This document shows, piece by piece, positions 47,241 through 59,400 of a DNA stretch of 64,000 nucleotides (positions are counted from its first letter, which is position 1; each line of letters opens with the position of its first letter). Both the position numbers and the translations under genes were made by a program. The notes beneath the pieces were generated by a model. The model was not told the origin of the DNA. It saw only the letters and a list, made by a program, of their open reading frames with translations, and did not search any database. The stretch comes from Chlorocebus sabaeus (taxonomy: Eukaryota > Chordata > Mammalia > Primates > Cercopithecidae), in contig NC_132904.1 of the NCBI RefSeq assembly GCF_047675955.1, positions 83,333,447 to 83,397,446 on the forward strand, read 5' to 3'.

Positions 47241-47244
47241 AATA

Positions 47245-47800
47245 AATAGCCATGCTAAGAGGCTCTCCTAAGGTGGCAATATTGCAGGTCAGGCAAGTCC
47301 CAAAATTGGGGATCCACCTGGGAAGATTCTTGGTTTTACTCAGGAAGAAATTCAAGAGCGAGCAGGTGGAGGAAAAAGCCAGCTTTACTGAGGCAGCAGT
47401 GTTACAGCTCCATGGCTGCGCCTGCAGAGCAGGGCTACCCCACAAGCAGTGTGTTGAGAGTAGCAGCTCAGCGGCAGTTCTGCAATCACGTTTATACCCA
47501 CTTTTAATTACATGCAAATTAAGGGACAAATGATTCAGAAATTTCTATAAAAAGGGTGGTAACTTCCAGATCATCACCATGGAAAGGGGTGGTAACTTCT
47601 GCATGCTGCTATGGCAATGGTAAACTGTCACTGGTGGGTGTGTCTTACAGAGAGGTGCTTTCCCCTCCTCCCTGTTTCCCAAGTCTTCAATCTTGTCGAG
47701 AAGGGAGCCCTGCCTCCTACCTCAGCAGGGCCCTTTTTTTGCTGCTGCTCTGCAGATGATTTTCGGAGGTTTGGCTCCCCAGTGCAGTCTTTGACCCATG
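47245..47800 (-). mobile_element. Solo LTR-like block (ERV1-type)
   Basis: 'ttactcaggaagaaattcaagagcgagcagg' then 'aaaagccagctttactgaggcagcag', an octamer-like ATGCAAAT at about 47512, 'gggtggtaacttccagatcatcaccatgg' and 'ctatggcaatggtaaactgtcactggtgggtgtgtc' are typical of primate ERV1 LTRs read backwards. Exact ends, family and target duplication are not resolved. No viral gene sequence is attached. Confidence 0.55.
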
Positions 47801-48394
47801 GCTAAAGAGAAAAAAAGCACTAGCATATTGCTTAATTATTTGTTGAGTTTGTTGTACCCAATTTTCAAATACTCAATGGTTGATCCAGGCTGTTTGGCAT
47901 CCTTTCCCTCCCTTCTGGAATAATACCCCTTCCAGTAAGTCTTTTTCTGAATCTGTGAGTCTGCCCACTAAGTCTTTTTCTTCACTGTGTCTTTTTTCAC
48001 TGTAAGTTCATTTGGCTAGTCCTAGGGCCCCTAGCCTAGCGCCAATTGTATCTAGTACTCACTTAAAGTATTTTGTCCAGTGTTGGCTTTTCCACTATGC
48101 ATGTTGCTACCATTGTATATAATTGCCTGTGTGTAATTTGGATTTCTATTTTTTATCCAGATATGTTGCATTGTACAAGATAAAGTTATGTGAGTATAGA
48201 TAACTCCTAAATATACCTTAGTCTGAATGTGTTAAAGAACTTCCTGGAGTCACCCTTGGCAAATGTCAGGGGTTTCATTTTGGCGCATATGATCCCACCA
48301 GGTTACTCTGAGGCTCATGTTACTCTTGCTTTGTCATTAAGATTGGCCATGGTTGAATTATTCCAACCCATTATATCTAATCACAGGGTGGTTG

Positions 48395-48650
48395 GGTAAA
48401 GCCTCTTTGACCTCACTCCATCATAAACTCCCTTAGCACCCTGTACTTTCCCTTCACAGCACTTTACCTCCTTGAAGTCATTTAATTTGTTATTGTATAT
48501 ATAATAGTTTGTTTAAGGCCTTTCACCACTGCTAGACTAATCTTGGTGAGGATAGGGATTGTGTAGGTAACTGTAGCCTCAGGGTTTAGTAAAGTACCTG
48601 AAGCAAAGTAAATGCCCAACAAATACAAGGTGATTGATTAACTAATTGAT
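48395..48650 (+). repeat. L2 3' segment
   Basis: 'cctctttgacctcactccatcataaactcccttagcaccctgtac', 'taagtacctgaagcaaagtaaatgcccaacaaatac' fit L2. Confidence 0.6.
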
Positions 48651-49900
48651 TTATATTTTCATGTGAAGAAATAGTGAAGAGAGTTGGTGGCATTGACCAT
48701 CACAGGAGTATCCTGCCATTTTGTAGACCATGTCTGTAAAATCTGCAATGATCTTTCATTTATCTTCCATCAACTCCTAAAATCCAACTACTTAGATGAT
48801 TAGGCACACATATATGCTTTCCACAAGGAGGGTTTGTAGGATCTCTGTGCCTAAATACCATAATCTTGTCCCTATCAATTTTTTGGCTACTTTATTCAAA
48901 TGATCTTTTCAAAAGAGCACTGTCCCTCTCTTCTCCTGTGTTTACAAGAGTGTGCATCATCTGCTGTAATTAGTTCCAAGGCTTTGGGGATTTTTATTTC
49001 TATTTTTTTAATTCTTCCAACCCAGCAGAACACTAAAAACAAATGTATAGCCCTTTGCCTTGGTGAAAACTGTGAGGTGGAAGAACATTGTTGATGCTTC
49101 GTCCTGACCCCACCCTATTATCCGTCTCCCTTTTCTGGGCTTACTCTCTCTCCCTACTTGGATCATCTTCTCCACTCCCACCCTTAAATGACCAGCTTCC
49201 TCTTTCTAAACCTTGCTTCTGTCCTCTTTCCACATCCCCTATTTTAGCTCCTCATCTAGAGCTCTCTACTCTGGGGAGCTCCAACATCCAAAGCTGTCCG
49301 TGGTCACTAAGCATGAACATGTTGCCCATCTCAGGGTGACATCTTTGCAATTCTGTGAGGCTTCAGATGGACACAATTTAATCCAAACAACTCACTCCAC
49401 TGGTTGGGGTGTCAGTTGTTTTTTTCTAGGAAAAAATAAAAGAAATGTGGAGACTGTTGAGGCCCTGTGGGATCAGGAGGGAATAAAGAAACATCACACT
49501 TTCAAATGTGAAAACTATGCTCAGTTGAATGCGATCCAGGGAACCCTCTCTGGTTTATAACCTGTCAGAGGCCACTGTGGCTTTCAATATATTATTAAAA
49601 CCCAACAGTAACAACACAGCAATTGTTTAGAATTTTTTAGACCAATAAAAGATATTTGGTGACAGAGTATCTTATCACTGACATTGTTTGGAGTTTTCTA
49701 GGCTTGACAATAATGAAATGCAGGCCAATATTTATTCAGTTTTATTATTTTGAAATTCTCTACCGACCCTGCACCTCTCCTTGCTGCCACCCAGAGCAGA
49801 TCACTTCACTGTTGGTGCTGGCTATTTAATACAGATAAGTTCAGATCCACACAGTGTCATTTTCTGTGTAATCTTGAACGGATATTTTTAAAAGTTAATT
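48651..49900. other. Non-repetitive flanking DNA
   Basis: A C/T-rich stretch at 49100-49300 and ORFs up to 115 codons (49213-49560); none recognised. Confidence 0.4.
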
Positions 49901-49904
49901 TTCA

Positions 49905-50155
49905 TAATTATTGTGTGCTTACAATGTGCTGAGACAGACACTGAAGGCTTTGAGTGCTTTGCATACACTGCTTCATATGATCCTTACAACAACCTTATTA
50001 GGTGGGCAGTTTCATTTGCTCTAGTGTGTAGATGAGGAAATTGGGACTCAGAGATGCTAAATAATTTGCTAGGTATTGCCTCAATGAGAAAGTTGCAGAA
50101 CTGAGACTGGAATTCAGGACTCTTTGACTTCAAATCTTAGGCATTTAATTCAACC
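49905..50155 (-). repeat. MIR SINE, nearly full length
   Basis: 'gagtgctttgcatacactgcttcatatgatccttacaacaaccttattaggtggg', 'agatgaggaaattgggactcagagatgctaaataatttgc', 'ctgagactggaattcagg'. Confidence 0.82.
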
Positions 50156-50479
50156 TGCTCAAGCATCACTTTTGTCATCTGTGCATGCAGATAATAATGT
50201 CTATGTCATGTATACTTCTGTCTTACCTGGCCCCACTTTTTACCCCACCTTCATTTCCAGATTGTCCCCATCTCCATTTATCCCTCTCCTATTAACTTTT
50301 CCAGACTCAGCTTATTCACAGGAATAATTTCTCCACCCCTTCCCTTGCCAGTACCCAAGACTGGGCTAAGCTGCCCCCTATATTGTGTTCCCATAGTGTC
50401 CTGCAAAAAACCATAGTCCAGCACCTACAAGCCCAATGGAAATGGTCTATGTGCCTGTCTCCCCAGGCATCCTGCATGC

Positions 50480-50570
50480 TTTTGGGGGCACTTTGTCTTC
50501 AATTGTATGCCCCCAACACCTAGCATTGTGCTTGGAACATAGATAAAGCTCAAGAAATGTTTCAGAACAA
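50480..50570 (+). repeat. L2 3' end
   Basis: 'gcccccaacacctagcattgtgcttggaacatagataaagctcaagaaatg'. The upstream 50220-50480 may be more L2. Confidence 0.55.
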
Positions 50571-51954
50571 TTTAGAAAAACTGGATCTCAGAGCTGGCAG
50601 GACACCTGGAAATCAATTAGCTCACACACTCATCATATGATTGGCTCCCTCTACAATGGGTTGCTCCTCTTCTCCCGGAGACTCATTACTTCTCAAGGCA
50701 GACCAATGGGCAGGTAGGGCTATGAGACACAGTGCTTTGTACATTGATCTTAACCTTGTCTCTTTGTACCCTATAGAATTAGCCTTTTTGTACTATTGAC
50801 CATTCATCTGATGGGCATTTTTCAGTCTTGCCAACAAATGTATTTGACCAATCCCTAAATGATGCCATTTTCCATTTTAGTAAATAGAAAACCGAGAGGA
50901 TTAAAGACCCTCTGTCTTAACAACCAACTGGGAACACTCAAGATTTCAGTACCAATTAATCAACAACCCACTGAAAAAGCCACCTGTGTATTTTAAGATT
51001 TATTAGTTTGCATGGATAAGAAGATCATGGGGGTAGTGTATGTGGGTAAACAGGAGGAGAATTCCCTCTTCCTAATTTATAGAGCCCCTATTGGAGGCAA
51101 TCTTTACCTAAGGAAGTACCTTTAACAGTTGGTACTATGGAGTTCCCCTGGGCCAAGTGGTCCCAAATTGTTATAAGTCCAGATTGCATTAGGCTGAGTT
51201 TTCCTTAGTCCAGAGCAGGCCACTTGAGCATTGCCTGTTGAGCTCACTTTAAGAGTGCCTTAATTTGATAATTATCTTTTTGTTTTTGACTCAGCTGGGA
51301 TGAATGACAACATTCAAGATATTTACATCTTAGATGCCAAATTGTGATATGGACAAAGCCCTCTCCAAATGGCTTTCACTGTCCCAATTATAGGCTATGT
51401 CAAAATTAGTTCAAGTGTTTGAAGAAGGCAGATATGGGTCTCCCAGTTTCCTCCCTATACTTCTCCAGGGAACCAGATGTTCAAGCTAATAAACCCCTGG
51501 GTCTGATCAGCAGACTTTCTTCAGTTTCATCTTCTTTCCCCTTCTCATTGTCATGTTTGCTTTGCTGTGTTTGCCATTAGAGCTCTGTGTGTTGAGCAAA
51601 CTTTTTAGCCTGTGTATGCCTGCAGATGTATTTACCCTGCTCTGTTTCATCCTGAAGGACTGTTTACATTGTAGCCTTCAGCACTTTTTGGAGACTAGAA
51701 AAAGATGTAAGCCCTGAGCCTCTGGGTTGCAGAAGCTGGTACTTTTTGTGGTCAGAAAATACAGCAATTCTTATGGCCCAGAGCCAGAATAAGAACATCT
51801 CTTGGATTTGCAACATTGTCTTCTCCTAGAGGGCAACAAGAAACCCTGAGACGCTGGCATAAAATGCTTTTTCAAAATAACCATAATAAATAAGCCTCAC
51901 TAATCCCAAAGTTAAAGAGCTCATCAAAGCTCATGGAACTTCTGTCACCATGCA
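50571..51954. other. Non-repetitive flanking DNA
   Basis: No gene or confident repeat. Confidence 0.4.
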
Positions 51955-52165
51955 AGCTAGGCTCCTGGTTCTGCAGCTTACTTGTTGCAATTTCTGGGAA
52001 AGTTCCTGAATCTCTCTGTGCTTCAGTTTTTTCATCTCTAAAATGGTTCTGATGATACTCACTTTTTGGGCTGCTATGATTAGCAAATAAACCAATAAAG
52101 ATAAAGCACTTAGCAGAGCCCCTGGCACTTAGTAAATACTTAATGAAGTATAATCATTGTTATAT
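51955..52165 (+). repeat. MIR SINE
   Basis: 'ctctgtgcttcagttttttcatctctaaaatgg', 'aaagcacttagcagagcccctggcacttagtaaatacttaatg' fit forward MIR. Confidence 0.78.
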
Positions 52166-52380
52166 TGTTATTGGCTGTGTTATTTCTAATTTAAAATCAT
52201 TCCTTCACATTGAAGTTATTTTCTTTCTGATATTCTCCTTCTATAGCATTGATAAGCTGGCTATTTAAAATATAAAATCTTTATTGTACTGTAAAAGACA
52301 CTGGTGTTACAATTTTGACAATTACAAACTCTGGATAAAATACTTCCTAAAACAACTGTATAAAGGTCCCAGAGAGTTAA

Positions 52381-52418
52381 ACAAACAAACAAACAACAAT
52401 AACAACAACAACAAACAC
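52381..52418 (+). repeat. (CAAA)n/(CAA)n microsatellite
   Basis: AAACAAACAAACAAAC followed by AACAACAACAAC. Confidence 0.9.
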
Positions 52419-53060
52419 CTGGTATAAATTGGAGACAGTTTGGCCCTTGAAAGAAGGAACCACATTGGGTGAGATCCAAATTTAGTGATATTCCACCTGA
52501 AGACATTCCCTTATCTCTACAGCATTCAGAGGATACAGCTCCAGCAGAAAGGCACAGTCTTATTGGCCTTAAAAATCAGATGACAGAGTTCAGGGCTTCC
52601 ACAGTAGCAAGAAATTGAGGTCAGAAATCCTGGAAGGAAGGAGCCACAGAAATGGCTCCCCAAATAAAATACCCTCAAGTCCTCAGCTCGCCTCTGACAT
52701 GAATGTTTAGAGAAAAGCACCAAGTTGTGCAGAGGGGCAAATAATAGCTGGAGAGCCAAAAGGGCTCAATGGAGGTTTTAGCAACTGCCTGCCACAAGAC
52801 AGATTTTGGAGTTTGAGTTCCACAATGTTAAAGAGGCATGGCAGAAAGCTTGGGTTGTCCATCAGAATCTCAGAAAGGCAGTGGTTTGGAATAAAGTTCA
52901 TGTGCCAGGAGGACTAAGGGAACTGACCTAGGACTAAATGCAGAACCAAAATAGACATGCTCTAACAAAGACCAAAACCAAAACTTCACAATACCAAGGT
53001 GAACTACTGGTAATTTAAGTTTTTGCTAGAACAAAACACTCTTCAGAAGGAGATAATAAA

Positions 53061-53356
53061 GGCTGGGCACAGTGGCTCACACCTGTGATACCAGTGCTTT
53101 GGAAAGCTGCATCAGGAAGATCATTAAGGCGAGGAGTTTGAGACCAGCCTGTGTAACATAGACTCTTTCTCTACAAAATATTTTAAAATTTTCTAGGTGT
53201 AGTGGTGTGCACCTGTAGCCCCAGTTACCTGCGAGGCTGAGGTGGGAGGATCACTTGAGCCCAGGAGTTCAAGGCTACAGTGAGCTATAATCATGCAACT
53301 GCACTCCAGCCTAGGCAACAGAGCAAGACCCTGTCCCTTAAAAAAAAAAAAAAAAA
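53061..53356 (+). mobile_element. Alu J-like inside the L1M
   Basis: Full-length, highly diverged, poly(A) at 53340-53356. Target duplication AGATAATAAA (53051-53060 and 53363-53372). Confidence 0.94.
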
Positions 53357-53844
53357 GGAAAGAGATAATAAAGCCCAGAACCTCTATGACATATTATCCA
53401 CATTGACCAGTGTACATTAAAAATTAGACATGTGAAAACAAAACAGGGAAATGTGACCCATAGTAAACTGAGGAATCAGCAAATAGAAACCAACCTAAGA
53501 GCATTCCTATGTTGAAATAAGTGAATAAGGACTTTAAAGATGTTTTCATAAATACATTCAGGGAACTTAAAAATTACCATAATCAATAAATAGAAGAGAA
53601 ATCTTAGCAGAGACATAGAAACTAAAAAGAAAAAAATGAAAATTCTATAACTGCAAAGAAGACTATCTCAAATTTTAAGATTCACAGGATGAGCGTAATA
53701 GTTGAATAAAGAGTTAGTAAACTTTTAGTTAGATCAATAGAAATAATTGAATCTGAAGAATAAAGTTAAAACAGAATAGGCATAAGCAGAATCTCAGTAA
53801 GATGTGAAACAGTATCAGATAGTTAATTAAAAACACATTGACTG

Positions 53845-54096
53845 AGACATGTCCAGAATAGGCAAATTTATAGAGAGACAAAGTAGAGTAGTGGTTGCCT
53901 ACAGCTGGAATGTGGAGAAGAGGAACAGGGAGTGGCTGCTAACAGGTACAGGATCTCTTTTGGGAGTAATTAAAATGTTATAAGTGTGGCGATCATTGTA
54001 CAAATCTGTAAGTAGACTAAAAACCATTCAATTGTACATTTTAAGTAGGTGAATTGTTTAGTACATAAACTAAATCTTTATAAAGCTGTTAAAAAA
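53845..54096 (+). mobile_element. Second L1M 3' end inserted in the L1M
   Basis: 'tagagtagtggttgcctacagctgg', 'ggatctcttttgggagtaattaaaatgtt', 'accattcaattgtacattttaagtaggtgaattg' then A-tail is a typical old L1 3' end. It interrupts the ORF1-like sequence on both sides. Confidence 0.72.
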
Positions 54097-54346
54097 AATA
54101 CTGGCTGAAATTTTTACACATTTTGTCAGCCATAGACCCAGAAAGCTCAGCAAACCTCGAGCAGGATATACAAAGAAAGCACTGTTGAAAATAAAAGATA
54201 AACAGAAAATTCTAACATGACAAAAGAGAGAGAGAGAAAAGACATATATAGGAAACCAATAATATGAATGAGTTGACTCAGATCAGAAGCAGTGAAGGTC
54301 AGAAGAGAATAGAATGACTGAAAAGAAAGCTGAATTTTACAAAATA

Positions 54347-54721
54347 CAGACAGTCCTTGACTTATGATGGTTTGACTTAGGATTTTTCAATTTTATGATG
54401 GTATGAAAGTGATATGCATTCAGCAGAAACTGTACTTCATGTACCCATACAACCATTCTGTTTTTTACTTTCAGTATAATATTCCATAAATTACATGAGA
54501 TATTCAATACCTTATTATAAAATTGGCTTTGCATTGAATGATTTTTCCCAGCTGTAGACCAATGGGAATGTTCTGAGCATGTTTAAGGTAGGCTAGTCTA
54601 AGCTGTGATGTTAGGCAGATTAGGTGCATTTGAATGCATTTTCAATTTATGGCATTTTAAATTTGCAATGGGATTATCAGGATGTTACTCCAAGATGCTC
54701 CTCCAAGGTGAGGAGCATCTG
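54347..54721 (+). mobile_element. Non-autonomous Tigger DNA transposon
   Basis: 375 bp with terminal inverted repeats (CAGACAGTCCTTGACTTATG at left, complement-related ...AAGGTGAGGAGCATCTG at right) and a TA before the left end. The internal text ('tacccatacaaccattctgtttttta', 'gagcatgtttaaggtaggctagtctaagctgtgatg') is a Tigger (TcMar) type. No transposase is present. Confidence 0.92.
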
Positions 54722-55451
54722 TGTTTTAGTCAGTGAAAATGTCTGGCAAAACTGAAGGTAAAATAAATACAGTTAGTCACACTTCACTTGCACTATAAGA
54801 AATTCTAAAGAAAATTTTTCAAATTGAAGGAATATAATAACAAATTTGTATCTACAGGAAGGAATAAAGAGCAAAGAAATGATAAACAAATGGTTTAAAG
54901 TGCTTACTTAAACTCTTTAAAAGTTATTTGACAGTTTAAGGAGAAATAATACAAACTAATGTGGGATTTAAAGCATGTATAGACATAGAACACATAACAA
55001 TAGTACAAAGACAAGAGAGGATATAAACAAAATTATACCGTTGTTAAGTGTCTAATATGTGAAGTGGGATAATATTAATTCAAGAAAGATAGTGACAAAA
55101 TGCTGCATATTGCAGTTCCTAGAGCAGTCATTTAAAAAAAAATACAAAAAGGAATAGCTAAAATCCAATTAAAGAGTTAGAATGAAATACTAAAAAACAT
55201 CGAATGAACCCAAAATAAAAACGGAGGGAAAAAAACCTAGGAAAGGAAAAACAAATAGAAATATTACAACCAAATCATAGCAATAATTACATTAAAGGTC
55301 AATGAACTAGATTATTAAAATAAAAGGAAGAGATTGCCAGAGCTAAAAAGAAGCTAGGTCCAACTTCATGCAGTTTACAAGAACTTATGTTAAATATAAA
55401 GACTCAAACAGATTAAAAGCAAAAATGGAAAAAGATGTACCATGCAAACAC

Positions 55452-55829
55452 TGCATTAGTTCGTTTTCATGCTGCTATGAAGAAATACCCAAGACTGGAT
55501 AAATTATAAAGGTAGAGGTATAACTGACTCACAGTTCAGCTTGACTGGGAAGGCCTCAGGAAACTTGTAATCATGGTGGAAGGGGAAGCAAATACGTCCT
55601 TCTTCACATGGCAGCAGGAGAAAGAAGCACCAAGTGAAGCGGGGAAAAGCCCCTCACAAAACCATAAGATCTCATGAGAACTCACTTGTTGTCATGAGAA
55701 CAGCATGAGGGAACTGCCCCCATGATCTAATCACCTCCCACGAGGTCCCTCCTCCAACACGTGGGAATTACAATTTGAATTATAATTCAAGATGACATTT
55801 GGATAGGAACACAGAGCTAAACCCTATCA
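55452..55829 (-). mobile_element. Solo MaLR LTR (MST/THE1-like) inside the L1M
   Basis: TG at 55452, CA at 55829. Perfect 5-bp duplication AACAC at 55447-55451 and 55830-55834. Signature text: 'gctgctatgaagaaatacccaagactgg', 'aatcatggtggaaggggaagcaaa', 'ccataagatctcatgagaactcactt'. No internal sequence. Confidence 0.95.
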
Positions 55830-56436
55830 AACACCAATCATAAGATATTCAGTGTGTCTGTAGTAATCTCAAAGTAAGTATCTAGATAAGGAATAATATC
55901 AACATTAAAGAGGTCTTTTAATAAAGATGAAAGGATTTCACCTAATAACAGATTTTTCAAACTACATGCATTAAAACTGACAGAAATAAGGGATAAATAA
56001 ATCCAAAATTATAGATGGAAATTTTAACATTTCACTATGAATAATTGATGGAGCAAGTAGACAAATCCGTGTAAATCTAACCATTAATTCCAGAATACAC
56101 ACTCTTTTCAATGGGACAGGAAATTCACCAAAATAGGCTATGTTCTGGGCTATAAAACAAGTCTCAATAAATTTTGAAAGACTGAAATCATACTGACTAT
56201 GAGTTATCTGACCACAATGGAATAAACAGAATAAAATTTCAATTTAAAATATCTAGAAAAATCTCCAATTATTTGGAAATAAATTAATAATCTTCTGAAT
56301 AGCTCATGATTCAAAGGATAAATCACATGAGAAATTTGGAAATATTTCAAAATGAATAATAAAAATACAGTCTATCCAAATTTATGAGATGCAGTTAAAT
56401 CAATACTTAGAGGGACATTTATAGTTTAAATACTTT

Positions 56437-56480
56437 TTTAAGAGAGAGAGACAGAGAGAAAGAGAGAAGGAGGGCTAGAG
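56437..56480 (+). repeat. GA-rich tract
   Basis: Imperfect (GA)n between 56443 and 56470. Confidence 0.7.
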
Positions 56481-56924
56481 GAAGGATGAAAATCAATGCT
56501 ATAACTTCTCATCTTAAATAGCTGGAAAATGAAGAGCAAATTAAACCCAAAGTACATGGAAGAAAGGATATGATAAATACGAGTAGAAACAAAGTAAAAA
56601 AAAAAAAAAAAAAAAAGCCATAAGTTCGTTCTGTAAAAAGATGAATAAAATTACTAAATTTTTACCTAGACTGGTTTTTAAAAAAAGTGGAGGGAGAAGG
56701 AGGGAAATCACAAATTACCAATTTCAGTAATGAAAAAAGGGATATATGCAGATCCTACAGTTATTAAAGAAATATTACAAAAGCTTTATGTCATTTAATT
56801 TGACAGTGAAAAATTTTCCTAGAAAGCATGATTTACCAAAAGGTACTTTTTGAAATGGTAAAAAATTGTTAATAGCCCTATATCTGTGAAAAAAATGCAT
56901 AATTAAAAATCTACAGGCTGAGCC

Positions 56925-57010
56925 TGTAGATAAAGCAGGCAGATAGCTTGAGCCCAGGAGTTCAAGACCAGCTTGGACAACATGATGAAATCCTGTCTCC
57001 ATTAAAAAAT
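56925..57010 (+). mobile_element. Alu left-monomer fragment
   Basis: 'agatagcttgagcccaggagttcaagaccagcttggacaacatgatgaaatcctgtctcc' with an A-rich end. Only about 85 bp. Confidence 0.8.
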
Positions 57011-57761
57011 GAATAACTAAAAACCTTCTACAAAGAAAATTTGAGGTCCAGATCGCTTCACCAGTGAGTTCTATCAAACATTTAAAGGGAAATAATAGTA
57101 ATCTTACACATTCCTTTTTAGAAAATGGAAAAATAATTTCCAATTTGTTTTAAGAGGGCAGATGGCCTTGATACCAAAACATTTCATTTTCAAAAAAATC
57201 TAAAAATCAGTATACCTTATGAATGTACATAAAAACATGTCTAATAAAATATTTCCAAATAAAACCCAGCAAATAATACATTATAGCAAAAATAGGATTT
57301 ATCTCAGAAATGTAAGGGTAGTTTAACATTAAAAAATCAATTATTTTAATTAACCAGACTAAGAAGATAAAGGAGGAAAAGCATATGATTAACAAAATAG
57401 ATGTCAAAAAAGTTTTTGACAAAATCCAGCATTCATTTATTTTTAAAAGGGTTGGCAAAATAGGAAGAAGCTTAAATGCTAAAATAGGAAGGGCGTCCTA
57501 AATGCCCTTTAAGATGATAAAAGGCATTTATGAAGAAATCTTACATTTAACATAATTCTTAATAGTAAAGTACTAAATGTTTTTTCCCTGCAATGAAAGA
57601 CAAAGTAAGGATGTCTGCTCTTATCACTTCCATATGACATTTAGAAGGAATTAGCCAGTGTCATAGGCAAGAAAAAGAAGTCATGAAGATTGATAAGAAC
57701 AAAGTAAAATTGTCTGTCTTCACAGACAACATGATTGCTTGCATGGAAAATCCTAAGGAAT

Positions 57762-59105
57762 GATCCCCTCCCATTGTTCCTGGTAGTGTACGGGGCACAG
57801 GGATAACCTCTGACCATATCACATATAAGGCCTGCCCCTCAAAACTCAGTCTTGTAGTGGATAGGCAGTTATGAGAGAGTGCGACCAATGTTGTGAAGGA
57901 GGAAAGACAACAGGCCACGGAAGTGAAAGATCAAAAACAAAGAGCAAGAAGATCCAGTTTTTAATACTGGTGAACCCAATTAAAATTCATGAGAAGTCCT
58001 GAATATACTTTCACATCTTAAAATACTGTGAATATATATGTACAGTGTTCAGATTATTCCACTATTACTGAGTAATGAAGAGAACTGAAAGAGTGTGGGG
58101 TGGGGTCAAATACAATGGCTGCTTTTCTGTGTACCTTCTATTGTGATTTCCTAGGTAACTCCTTTCACTCCTCCATCCCTACCCTGCCTACATGACAACT
58201 GATCGCAAAGGCGAAGTAGAAAAGCCACTGGACTCCTGCAGCCTGGAAGCTTAATGGTTCACACAGAAAGTATCAGAAGTCTGTTCTTCTGCTCAAGGCG
58301 TGATTCTTTTTTTTTTTTTTTTTTTTCTTGAGACAGGATCTTGCTCTGTTTCTGTCTCCCAAACTGGAGTGCAGTGGCAAAATCATGGCTCACTGCACCC
58401 TTAAACTCCCTGGCTCAAGGGATCCTCCTGCCTCAGCCTCCCGAGTAGGCGAGACTACAGATGCACACCACCACATCTGGCTAATTTTTTTTTGTTGATG
58501 GGGTCTTGCTATGTTGCCCAGGCTGTTCTCAAACTCCTGCACTCAAGTGATTCTCCTGCCTTAGCCTCTCAAAGTGCTGGGATTATGGGCATGAGCCACT
58601 ATGCCCAGCCTAGGATTCTTTTTTATCTCAGTTTCTAAGCACTAGAAACCATTCTTTCCTCACACTCTTCTCTTCCATGACTACCAGAGTGTGAAGCATG
58701 GAACAAAGTGCTTGTTGAGTCAGAATATACTGCCCAACCAGCTCTCAAGGCAAAGAGAGGGTGTATGAGAAGCTAATCTTCAAATGAGAGGTGGAGACCC
58801 AGCTGGCAGCCAGCATGGTGCAGAGTGTTGGAGGCAAGAAGCAGCATCTCAGACTGGCAAGAGGCAAGGGCAGGTAGCCCACCCACAGTGAAGGCATCAC
58901 CAGTCTTGAGCAACTCTAGAAGAGAAACCTGAACACATCGGAACTCAAACTAACTGATAATGAAATGGTTTTCATTACTTCCTGAGTGATCAGGTAGAAT
59001 TGTCTCTTACAACCCAATGTATACCATTCTCAGTTGTCTATTTAAGGATTTCTTAGTGAGCTCCATGGTAAAATACATCTACTTCTTAAAAAAAAAAAAA
59101 AAAAG
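57762..59105 (+). mobile_element. Poly(A)-tailed insertion of unknown parent (processed-pseudogene-like)
   Basis: The L1M ORF2 text stops at '...atcctaaggaat' and resumes after a 17-A run with 'taaagaatctgtaacaa...actaataagtgg', which is its direct continuation. Flanks TAAGGAAT (57754-57761) and TAAAGAAT (59106-59113) look like a short target duplication. The insert ends in A17 (59088-59104) about 10 bases after AATACA, a weak poly(A)-signal variant. It carries no L1, and an Alu is nested in it. I do not recognise the source transcript; no long ORF is present. Confidence 0.6.
58306..58610 (-). mobile_element. Alu J/S-like inside the poly(A)-tailed insert
   Basis: T-run, TTGAGACAGGATCTTGCTCT, both monomers, ending at Alu head. 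Flanking GATTCTTTTT repeats (about 58302 and 58614) suggest the target duplication. Confidence 0.94.
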
Positions 59106-59400
59106 TAAAGAATCTGTAACAACCAACTGAACTAATAAGTGGATTTAGCAAGGCTGTAGGTTACAAAGTCAATATACTTATACTTCTTATATACTATCAA
59201 CAAGCAATTAAAATATTTTACAAGTTTATTTATAACAACATCAAACATGCAAAATACTTGGGTATAAATGAAAATACAATACAGATACACTGAAAGCTAC
59301 AAAATATTGCAGAGGAAAACAAAAGAAGGCTTCAATACTAGAAAAGACATACAATGTTCATAGATCTGGATGAAATTTGAAAAATACTAATCTAAGTTAA
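59106..59400 (+). mobile_element. L1M relic, ORF2 continuation
   Basis: 'gatttagcaaggctgtaggttacaaagtcaatatac', 'aaatacttgggtataaatgaaaat' and 'cactgaaagctacaaaatattgc' follow ORF2 order from before the insert. Confidence 0.85.

Larger units (their letters stand above)
52890..57761 (+). mobile_element. Long L1M relic (ORF1 to ORF2), with nested insertions
   Basis: L1 text in correct order on plus: ORF1-like 53400-53830; ORF1/linker-like 54100-54346 ('cccagaaagctcagcaaacctcgagcaggatata') and 54722-54900 ('gcactataagaaattctaaagaaaatttttc'); ORF2 from about 54900 to 57761 ('gacaaaatccagcattcat', 'acagacaacatgattgcttgcatggaaaatcc'). All frames are broken. 52260-52890 may be its 5'UTR. Four elements interrupt it, and it resumes at 59106. 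Confidence 0.75.

Noticed and set aside
47245..47800. Possible provirus with coding genes
   Set aside because: Only LTR-like sequence is visible; no gag, pol or env sequence flanks it on either side.
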